Shown here piece by piece: positions 55,501-64,000 of a DNA stretch of 64,000 nt. The position numbers were made by a program, and so were the translations under genes. The notes beneath the pieces were generated by a model. That model saw only the letters and a program-made list of their open reading frames with translations. It did no database searches and was not told where the DNA came from. The first letter of the stretch is position 1. Each line of letters begins with the position of its first letter. Source of the stretch: Haemaphysalis longicornis (lineage: Eukaryota; Arthropoda; Arachnida; Ixodida; Ixodidae); assembly GCA_013339765.2 (NCBI GenBank), contig CM023449.1, forward strand, positions 222,341,992 to 222,405,991, written 5' to 3'.

Positions 55501-58500
55501 AAGAAATGTGAAGATGGAACTCTGCGTAGTTGTTTCAAAGGGCAAGTCAAGGAGATCACACCTCTAAGGGGAAACACCTACCTTTTTACAAGAGAACGGC
55601 TTGTTGTACCGACGATGCCACTTCTCATCCGGTCAAGAGTACACACAGCTAGTACCGAAACAATTTCGTGACTCATTGCTCCAGATAGCCTACAACGACA
55701 TTTTATGTCTGTCCTGCCATAAAGGCACTCGAAAGAAAACAGAGAAAATTCTTCAGGAATTGTACTGGTCGAATATCTTTACTGACATTAAAAGATTTGT
55801 AAGATCTTGCAATATATGCCAGTGGACGCCTCCAAATCAGAAAGTTGGAGATGTGCGTTTTTAGAAGACGCTCATTTGTGCGACAGTGTTTTCTTGCGGA
55901 CAGACGCATTCGACAATAACATAGGAGCCGCCCTACTGTAAGGGTTCCCACTACTGTTGTTAGAACAATAATTCACAGTACAGTGCACTAAGAACAAGAG
56001 ACAATATGGATGCTGATTTTTTATGCTGTGTGTGAACCTCCGCTTGTTTTCCTCCTCCACCTGTGCGTTTTTTTTGGTGGAGTAGTGTGGCGGCAAGGTG
56101 TGAAAGTGTGTGTGTCTTCGCCAACAACTTTCTAAAGTGGCGAGACCTATGATGAAGTACCGGCTACTTTCTGTTTTGAAAACAGTCTCCTCAGACACGA
56201 CGGCCAATATCTCTTTTGTGGGTATGCGCCCCGCAAAAGAGGAAGAAGAGTGGAGAGATAGAATTTCGGCCGTGGAAACAGACGGGGTGTTCCGGTCTTG
56301 CCCTGCGGTGGTCGTGAAAAAGAAAGAGGGGAGACTGCTGACAAGAAGTCATGGTTTCACTACCCCGTGCGCGACCGTACTTCCCCTGCCATAGCCTAAA
56401 ACACAACGGCCAGGGAAACGACCTCACGTACCAGCACCCCACCCACCGACCACGTTCCAGAATGTTCCATGGGCAGACCGACGAAGCTCCGGCCAACCCG
56501 CACCCTCCCGAATAGCTCATCCAACCTGGGAGTCTGTTCACGATTTTTCAACTCTACTTTCGTTATAACGGAATCGTGTTTTTGAACAGTTTCGGTTTCG
56601 CTATTGGTTAGCAGCCCTGTATATTTTTTCTTTGTCTTCTATCTCAGGGTGCTTTTTCCTTGAACCAGCCCCAAAAGGTGCGCCGATTTTCAGTTTATTT
56701 TATGTTCCACTATACAGTCTCATTATTCTCCCGTCCGTAACGCTAGGAGCCTGTGTTCGATCCCAGGTAGGTTATAAGCATAAAAGAATTAAAATAAAGC
56801 CCACTACATAGCGTATAATTATATAATCTTTCTAAATACTTTTCGATATTTCCACGGTTCCGTTTCTATTGCAAGCTCGGTTTGGCAAACTACAGACGGC
56901 ACCACACGGCCAAGCTTATAATGGGCCCCAAAATAGCTACGGATGTCCTCCCAGAGGACAGTCACGTGCGAAAGCTCTGCATTGCTCTAGAGTCAAGAGG
57001 TAGTGCAAAACTCTAAATCAGGAAAAACAAAAAGGAAACGCCCAGCCGAAAGCAGAGCAAGAAAAAGAGAAAACGAATCAAAAGACTCATGCAACCAGTT
57101 AACATGACCCAAATATTGCAGCGCCTACCGTACCCCAAATTTACCCGCTCCGAAGAAAGTGCAAGGAACACCATCATCAGGACTGCCTATAAGGCACTTC
57201 TCAACATCACAATTTTGACCGCGAGACGAACTAGCAAAGGGTGGACCACCACAGTAAGAGAATGTAGATGCATAGACGGGTTTAGTAGAACGTGAAGGTC
57301 ATGCTCTCGATGCAGGGATAAAATAGCAATATCCGGAGCAAAAAAATAGGCACTCGGGAAGCACCGGACAAGAGCGGGTGGAAGTCAGCGGGACAGTCCT
57401 TCACCCTGCAGTCGTCCTAAATAGGATGTTAGTTATAATGAAGAATGAATATGTCCACAACTTGTCTTCCTTAGTCATTTTAAGAACGCGAAGAAGCCAC
57501 TCTCCGAGCGCCAAGGAAGCGGATGGAAAACAAAATCGGGAGGGGCCATTGAACCCCCCAACCTGCACTCCTCCCATTTGCAAAGGAACTACCACACGCC
57601 ATGATAGACATGGCACCGATCCCGCGACCCCACATATAAACTCTCCTCTACCAATATTATGGATATAATAATACACAAGAAGAGGCGATATGGCAGGATC
57701 AAGTTCGTTCAGCGAAAGTTTCATTGTCATGAGACCACAGTATACACAGACTCCGGGAGGTATAAAAGAACGGACCCCAAATGTGGTAGTTGACTACTGT
57801 GGCAATCCTTGTGACTGCATGATCCTCCAACAAGAAAAATTTTCCCCGCATTTCCCCGAGAGGAAGAATGTGAAAGTGCGAATGCATGAGTTGAATTTGC
57901 GCGGTTCGGTAATGTTCGCGAAAGAGAGATCACACACACACACACAACTACAAAGAAAGAAAGATGCATTTATTCACAGACACCTATTTGTGTTGTCGTT
58001 GTACTTGATTGCTAGAGCGGATCTCAGCTTTGAAATTTCGTGTCAGTACTCCTTTAAGCGGGTGCATTAGCCCTTCTCACGCCCGATTCCTGGCCAATCC
58101 CCCACGTGGGTATGTGCCATGCACAGACACCTATTTGTGTTGTCGTTGCATTGCTAGAGGCCTTTGATATTTCCAGTATTGTGCATTAGCCCTTCTATTC
58201 CTGGCCAATCCTCCACGTGTATGTGCCTCAGCGGCCAGGCACTCTGCCAAGGGCAATTCCTTCCCGCACGTGATGTGCCATGTCAGCGGCCAGGCAGCGC
58301 GCGCCCATCTCCCCCCGTTGCCAAGGAAGACGAGGAGCGCGCGCACCCGATCCTCCATGGCGGTCACCATGTCAGAAGCATTCGCACTTAAAAGCAAGTA
58401 GAAGTTGGAGCCATCCTCTTGGCCATCCGTATAGTGGAAGTATCAAATAGAAGCGCAGCATTATTACAGACTCTCAAAGGACACTTCAGGCAGAATACCT

Positions 58501-61261
58501 AAGCGCTTCGGTGCAATATTCCCATAGAAAAAGTTAAAAAAGTCACCTGGACTTCCGGACAAAATGGTCTAGAAAGAGAACGATGCACTCACGAAAAGGG
58601 ACATAAACTCACATACCTGTGCTCTTGTGACTACGACTACCACATGGGCATCCTCGAAAAACGTTAAGAACAAATCCTCATCGTATGCCTAGGAACACGA
58701 TCTTTCCCCTTGCAACATCGAGGTCTACGTGTCAGAGAATCACGAACTCTGTGGCCTAAAAACCAACACAAGACATTACTTCAAACTGTGATAAAATAAG
58801 AGAGACATCCACCCTCATGCACGCAACCTAGCGAATATGCGAGGGTATGTATGATTACTAAAGAACTACCCAAACAAATAACTTATTCCACTTCGAGACA
58901 TGGGAGGCAGATTTGACCATATCGTTACGTCAAGATGAGCACAGCCTGCTTGACAGGGCAAGGGATGAATCTTCTGCGGCTGGTTCAGTAGGCTCAAGTT
59001 CCAACTTTAAGCTCCCTGACTTCCCCATTTTCCCACCACAACTATTTCTTCCTGAACAAAGATATTCTCTATCTTTCGCTCTCTCTCTTCGAAAAAAGCA
59101 AAATTATTCGGCCGGGCCTAGACATCACAGAAAACACATTTTGATACACTCAAACTGACGCCTCCTAGCTAAAACTTTCCACCACCTTGCATCCACAATC
59201 TTTCACGCTCTTTCAAAAGCCTGGTTGCTAGTCTTTCTCTTTTCGATGACATTCAGTTATGGTGCAGCATAGATCGGAAATGCAGCAACTGCGTACGAAA
59301 ACGCTCCGTGGGAGTCGAAGTAGTGCTATCCAGCCTTACATCTTGGGATACAAACGTAGATACCTGCAACTTTTGTTTCTTTAAGCATAAACCAATTAGC
59401 TCAGCCGCAAGTGTTGTTAAGCTGCAGCTTACGGTCGGTGCACCGGTTCACCATGAAGGCGACGTTTTCATAGCCACGCTCAAAAAATTATCCACTCGTC
59501 AAACATTTCAAATAATGGTGAAATTAATAAAATCAGAGTCTCTAATGAGTCCCCCCCCCCCCCCCCCAAATACTAACATTGTTCGGAACTACCCCCTTGG
59601 CCGCATACTAGCAGGCAGAACCGTCCGACAAAAATACGCTTTACTTCCTTTTTCCTTAGTTTTAAACAGCCTGTTTTATTTTCCACTTACTTAATATAAA
59701 CTATTCTTCGCGTTTTTGTGGCACTTTCTTTGAATTTGCGGTCACTAAAACGTTTGAATCGGAGCCAATGATGAAACTAAGGCGAGCGCATTATGCAATG
59801 GTGGTCCATGACACAGACGGCCTTGACGTAAGCCGCATAGACGCTAGCGCCAGACTCCCCTCTAGTGTATATTGTAGGAAACTCTATGGTTAATCCTGAC
59901 GAAGAACCGTTTGTCGCCGACATAGCAACAGGTTCGAGAGATCACGAGTGGCTACAGCAGTCTGTGTGTTTTAGTAGATGGCGCTAGGAATAACGCGCAG
60001 CTATTGGCGGAGCGCGTGCATTCTGGCGCCCTACGCACGGGGTGCGTCACGTACGCGTAACTATAAGGATTTAGACTATATGTGCGTGGGCTATGTATAC
60101 TTTTCACGTTTGCGTACGTGAACTCTGTACGCATGTGAAATTAAAACTGTCGTTTGTACGGCAAGCTACGACTACCGAATAACCACGCTAGACCTCATAG
60201 CCTCACGTTTCGCTTGACATCTCGGCCGTCGCATGCCGTCATCGCCCTCTCCCTCTGCTGGGTATCAACCTGGGGTCACATTCCCATTCACAGCCAACGG
60301 GGATTTTCGGCACCCTTGAAAATTGGTCACCAAACAATCATGCTGAATCTGATTTTCCCTAGCAGTTTTGACGTCAAGTCAATGAAAACATCGCGCTTTT
60401 TTTTTAATTTTCTACTGGTTTTTTGTTTTTCTGGAGGAGGGCTCTGAGCATAAAGCATTGACTTTGTAGGCGCGCGTTTACTTCACTTTTCTCGAAGCCG
60501 TAGTAAACTTCAGGTGCCGGGGATTCGCTCAATACCTTAGCAGTTCCTGGTATACGGTCGATTAAGGACTTATCAATGATGGTTTTTTTTCATGGTTCAA
60601 ATATTTCAGTAATCAAAACAATCCCGGGCCATCTCTATTAAATTTAACCTGGGAACTGCCGAAGCACGCAGTGTATAAGTGCATTCTTGGCGGCTTGGCG
60701 TTTTTGACAACGGAGATGAAACCGTTGAAATGTAGAGGTATACAGATTTGCTGTTAAATTCTCGGGTCTTGGAAGCATGAAGCGTTCTAGCGCGAAGCTT
60801 TGGACAACGAGTGTCCCGGTGTGTTTTTTAGTACGCTTTACGTTCTAGCGCGACGCGTTGGGAAATGAGGGTGCCGGGGTTTTAGTATCGTCACAACATC
60901 GACGATGACATGAGACGACGACGTGCGACGCCGACAGCCCCAGCCCCTCATTGGCTTCGCCCCTCAAAAGTATGTGATGCTGAAGTCTAGTTTCAGGACC
61001 TCATTTATTTTTGTAACAACATAACAAATTTTCTAAGCCTCACCTTCCGCCTGGCCACACAGTAGTAAATATTGTGCGCAACCAGTGAGGAGGCGCTGAG
61101 CATGGACGAGTCGACCGAAGACATGACAGCCGCTACGATGGCGAGCTGACCCCCAATGGAGGCCCAGCCGCTCGCCAGGTGGTGCATCGAAAGCGGCAGC
61201 ACGTTTTTCCGGTCTGCTGGTTCGAGGTCAAACCTGCCGGCGTACTTGGCCATTGTGAAGT
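51741..61261 (-). CDS. SLC5A7-like: High-affinity choline transporter-like gene, copy 2 (exon 8 and terminal exon; exons 1-7 off the right edge, exon 9 not found)
   Basis: The second copy of the SLC5A7-like gene runs in the same direction as copy 1, with its 3' end about 11.8 kb upstream of the copy 1 start codon. Exon 8 (61044-61261) and the terminal exon (from 52784) are present. Exon 9 would be needed between them and is not visible; a 100-N gap (53967-54066) and a Gypsy remnant occupy that stretch. The terminal exon begins in the phase that copy 1 exon 9 requires. The C-terminal frame is disturbed at about 52.4-52.55 kb. It may be a working gene with assembly faults or a decaying copy. 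Confidence 0.75.
52402..52784 (-). CDS. SLC5A7-like: Copy 2 terminal exon: last helix and start of the tail
   Basis: The acceptor is TTTCTTTCCAG. Joined to an upstream G the exon reads GFLIGIAARVLCGAPDFG, then GQQFPFRTLCMLISLVAI and NTGLLPPDWDVW. CHT1 has GLFLRI.GGEP, QKFPFKTLAM and SGTLPPKLDVF at the same place. In this frame the protein ends after 127 codons at 52402, giving a total near 560 residues if joined to exons like those of copy 1 (vertebrate CHT1 is about 580). The last 35 residues of this frame are of doubtful quality (see the overlapping frame). Confidence 0.88.
52785..54435. other. Intron 9 of copy 2, near part, with assembly gap
   Basis: A 174-codon plus frame (53316-53840) is not recognised. 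Positions 53967-54066 are exactly 100 N, the usual marker for a gap of unknown length. Exon 9 could be hidden there. Confidence 0.6.
54440..55866 (+). mobile_element. Ty3/Gypsy-type remnant: gag knuckle, protease, integrase N-terminus
   Basis: The plus strand shows ICSKCRKPGHKSGY (zinc knuckle, about 54.86-54.89 kb), then LWDSGSNAVIV (aspartic protease, 55.08-55.11) with LYDLVLGDIPGA about 65 residues on, then a linker with FRFAEVKKEKM (55.47). A shifted frame follows with HKGTRKKTEKILQELYWSNI and FVRSCNICQ (zinc-binding integrase N-terminus, 55.70-55.82). The first His of the HHCC motif is replaced. No reverse transcriptase lies between protease and integrase. Frames are broken and the element stops at about 55,866. 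Confidence 0.7.
55867..57292. other. Intron 8/9 region of copy 2
   Basis: No transporter exon is seen. At 57089-57290 the plus frame EESARNTIIRTAYKALLNI resembles a LINE RT thumb segment, weakly supported. Confidence 0.4.
57832..58394 (+). mobile_element. Dispersed repeat family A, copy 2 (insertion specific to arm 2)
   Basis: In arm 1 (about 3,318-3,330) the flanks are joined by a short spacer; here they are separated by about 560 bp that starts TTTTCCCCGCATTTCCCCGA and ends TTCGCACTTAAAAG. The centre repeats a GGCCAATCCCCCACGTGGG block twice, the second time altered. No coding potential or inverted ends. Its presence in only one arm indicates movement or loss after the duplication. Confidence 0.65.
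61044..61261 (-). CDS. SLC5A7-like: Copy 2 exon 8: MSSVDSS sodium-site helix
   Basis: The splice sites are the same as in copy 1 (TTTTGCAG acceptor, CGGAAG|GTGAGG donor). The frame is open over 72 codons. Compared with copy 1, five bases differ: Lys to Arg (two bases), Ser to Ala, Phe to Leu, and one silent Gly change. The core VAAVMSSVDSS.LSASSLVA is intact, and the Leu before SASS agrees with vertebrate CHT1, so copy 2 keeps the ancestral residue there. Confidence 0.93.
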
Positions 61262-62419
61262 CTGCAAAATTAGAGGGCGTGGCACTTGCTTTGTTAATGG
61301 CATGCTTTCCTCCGAAAATGCTCAACTACTCAGACGTACAACAAACAGCCCAATTCCACCCAGGGAGAAATCTGATGCAACAGCGGATCTTTGGGTTGTC
61401 TTCAGTAACATTACCTATATAGCTTCGGCTTTGTTTCTTCCGCGTTATGATGCAGTCGTATTTGCGGATAATCGTGACAACCTTTTTCTGGTGAGTTCCC
61501 ATAAAACAACAGTTACAGCTCTTTTCTGTATTCATACTTCACCCGTAGATGATGATGAAAGTACCGCAAAGTAGGTCTGGAGAGTTTACAACTTCACTTT
61601 GAATTAAATAATTATGACACGTAAATGAAACTGGAAGTAACGCAAAGTCGTTTTAGCGGCTAATTATCATATAATTTGTTTCGATATGCTTTCAACAACA
61701 AAACAGTTACGGCCATCTCCTGTAATAGTACTCCCGCCGTAGAAGTCCATGCTTCACTGGTCAACCCACTATGCGCTGCCCAGGGGGCGCTGCAAAACTG
61801 ACTTCTTGGTAGTACTTTCCGTGTAGTAGGAAGCTGGAGCGTCCTATAGGATCCCGTGTTGACAGAATCCAAATGAGCTCGGTACACCCGGAGATTTTGC
61901 GTCATGGTTGTATCATAACTTTCTATCACAGCCCGCAAGCCGAGCCCCCATGTCACCTCCTTTCCCCACCCGGCCTGCGCATGCGGCTATAGAAGCAAGC
62001 CAAATAAAGCTGTGTGCGTCGGCTTTGGGTCATCCACTTCATGTGTCGTCTCACTGCCACCCACACATGATGCTAGGGTCTCCTGCCCATCCCCGACACG
62101 TCCGAGCTCTACCGGCGATCAACATGCCATAAGGAAAAAAAGCCCACCAGCGCAAATACATTTACAGCGTCCAGGAAAGTGCTCGCACGGTGACCGCACT
62201 CTGACACTATTAGGGTCACTGATCGATGGTCGTATGAAGGGAATTTGAGGCAAGAGCTGCTTGTTTAAACTAACACACTTGTTAACAAGTACGTTTCAAC
62301 GACACCAGGTGAAAAAAAAATGATGCAATCCGCGATGATCGTGCCTAAAAGTCAGCGAGTACGGCGGAACGCAGACTCGTCTTGTGCGCGCCTCGGTCCT
62401 TATGCGCGCAGTTTTATTA

Positions 62420-63755
62420 TATGCGACTCTCAGAGCATCCCTTGTCGGCGGCCCTGTCCTTCCTGCGTGCGTCCGTTGTTGTCCGCGTGCGTCCGTTGTC
62501 CGCAGCCAATCCGATAGCGAACACTCTCTCGCGCGATTGGATTGGCTTAACTTGGCGATTGGATTGGAATTGGATTTGGATTGGATTGGATTAAAGTGGA
62601 TTGTGTTGGACTGTGTTGCGTCATAGCAGACGCACTGGCGCCGGCGCGTGCCCAGGTGAGAGCGTGTGCGGCCCAGCGCGCTCTCAATAAACCCCCCTCA
62701 GCGTCGCATCACACCAGGGTTCCCGCCAGGGGAGGTGGGCGTAATTTTTAAATACTGCTGGTTTGTGTCGCCGTTAATAATACGTGGTGCAGCGCTAGCT
62801 TGCATTTTTATTACGTGGCACAGTGACAAAATGCAGCTAGCCTCAGAAGCGTGAAATCTGTTTTGTGATTTCGAAATCAATGGGCGTAAAAATAAGTGGT
62901 TAGGCCAACTGAGTGGCCGGTCTGTTTCCTTGTTTGCTTTCCGTTTATGCAATTACGCTCTTGCATAATTTCTTCGCTGTTCACACTGTTGGGACGTCGT
63001 TGTCATCCCACCGCTGACACCCCGTTGCTGCGTAAGGTTCATCGAATGTTGATCGCGCGATAGACCCGATCCTGGGCTTGCGAAACGAAACAGTGGGTGC
63101 GTTCCAAATTACCTTTAGACAGTCGCCTCCGACATACGTAAGCCCGTTCCAATTCGAACGAAGGTCAACAAAGCGTGAAACAGTCGAAGTCAGCAACGAT
63201 GAGGCTATCTTCCTGTCTAAACTAATAAGTGACGCCAGCGACCTTTTTCGTATTAATTTTGAATGTTCCTTTATTTGAATATTTATTATAATTTACTATG
63301 AAGAGGACATTGTTTAATTTTTAAATTATGCGTTTGTAATAACCGTAATATTATAGATCGGCGCAACTCAGCATGTCTGAGACGCTGTCGTCTGCGCTGG
63401 TGTTGCGCTTGCGACCGCGGCGCCTGATTTTATTCCTTTGGCGTATAGTTAGACTGTCGAGTCTACCAAGCTGTCCGCGTGAAACAGTGAGTCACCGACA
63501 GGGACGAATGCCTGAAAGGCGCACGTAGTGGAGGCTTCTCCGAACAGCTGAGGAGTATTGAAACGAAGCCCAGCGGCGGGCTCAATCGTAACAACACTTA
63601 ATTGACTATAATAGGGGTCTGCACAGTTTTAAGGCGTAGGGCCGAGTCGCATGGAGTTGACACGGCGGAGGGTAGACAGCAAATCGGGGGAGGGGGGGGG
63701 GCGGAGGGGAGGGGACTTTAAGGCAAAAAGAAAAAATGTAGCGAATTGGCAATAA
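62420..63755. other. Two insertions specific to arm 2
   Basis: About 330 bp at 62420-62747 contains an imperfect GGATT/GGAATT repeat and an AATAAA. About 930 bp at 62830-63755 has AT-rich sequence and an AGGGGAGGGG tract. Neither carries a coding region or ends I recognise. Confidence 0.5.
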
Positions 63756-63940
63756 TATTTGACAATAATTCACAACGAATTGGCTAGGTGTGAAGATGTA
63801 GGACAATGCAACTGGAAGCGATTACTTCAGTATTATTCCCTCGCCTCCCTAACCTCGTTCGAGTTAGGAACTGGCGTTTCGGCATTCAAATTGTTAGTGA
63901 CGGGAGGAGGAGTGGTGGGGGTTCTGACGACGTGGTGGCG

Positions 63941-63975
63941 GCCGCTTACTCAGCCCCGCGGGCCGAGTAAGCGGC
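63941..63975. repeat. Short hairpin at the end of duplication arm 2
   Basis: GCCGCTTACTC (63941-63951) is inverted exactly at 63965-63975 around a 13-base loop. The match between arms ends at 63964, inside this structure; in arm 1 a retroelement LTR begins 22 bp after the corresponding point. Confidence 0.7.
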
Positions 63976-64000
63976 CCGCGGGCTTACAGGAGCCAGCAAC

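Larger units (their letters stand above)
57293..63964 (+). repeat. Segmental duplication arm 2
   Basis: The partner of 2780-9592, in the same orientation. Offsets run from about 54.5 kb at the left end to 53.1 kb around exon 8, and back to 54.4 kb at the right end, because of indels. Arm 2 lacks the 4113-5945 transposon and has insertions at 57832-58394, about 62420-62747 and about 62830-63755. Its C17 run at 59551-59567 is C6 in arm 1 (6475). Confidence 0.9.

Noticed and set aside
56745..56775. GTTCGATCCCAGG resembling a tRNA B box
   Set aside because: No A box at a suitable distance and no cloverleaf arms.
62520..62626. GGATTGGATT tract considered as telomere-like repeat
   Set aside because: The unit is irregular and not TTAGG or TTAGGG; it is a short local simple repeat.

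Overview
The window is eukaryotic: coding sequence sits in short exons with GT/AG introns, the spacers are packed with decayed LINEs, LTR and DNA transposons, and microsatellites are frequent. Two dispersed repeats that I know from tick and other arachnid sequences (near 36.6 and 48.7 kb), the LINE types, and the protein matches point to a hard tick (Ixodida). The species cannot be fixed from the sequence.

The only host genes I can support are two head-to-tail copies, both on the minus strand, of an SLC5 transporter most like the high-affinity choline transporter CHT1 (SLC5A7). Copy 1 starts at 39,933 and runs leftward through nine exons to 1,318. All exon junctions are in phase and give 435 uninterrupted codons. 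The last exon must lie beyond the left edge. Copy 2 enters from the right: its exon 8 is at 61,044-61,261 and its terminal exon at 52,402-52,784. Its exon 9 is not visible, and a 100-N assembly gap lies between the two. The flanks of exon 8 are a direct repeat (2,780-9,592 and 57,293-63,964), so a tandem duplication with an offset of about 53-54.5 kb explains the arrangement.

Layout from left to right: 1-9.6 kb holds exons 9 and 8 of copy 1 and duplication arm 1, which carries a 1.8-kb DNA transposon absent from arm 2. 9.6-12.5 kb is an LTR and gag-only retroelement in intron 7. 13.5-15.6 kb holds exons 7-5. 17.2-21.8 kb is an intronic array of about 150-bp repeats, interrupted by a LINE that is itself interrupted by a Tigger/pogo-type element. 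23.8 kb is exon 4. 26-33.9 kb is a graveyard of I/Jockey- and RTE-type LINEs. 34.5, 37.9 and 39.9 kb are exons 3, 2 and 1. 40-51 kb is intergenic: LINE ends, a tRNA-like SINE head, GACA/CT/TCTG microsatellites, an inverted-repeat element coding an STPR-like peptide, and a Penelope-like element. 51.3-64 kb is copy 2, with a Ty3/Gypsy remnant beside the assembly gap and duplication arm 2.

If both copies are functional they would encode plasma-membrane sodium-coupled transporters, presumably for choline or a related amine. Exon 8 has already diverged at three amino acids. No bacterial-type operon, CRISPR array or canonical RNA gene was seen. I found no clearly new biological system. The notable points are the tandem transporter pair, a disrupted C-terminal frame in copy 2, and several transposons with datable insertion sites.
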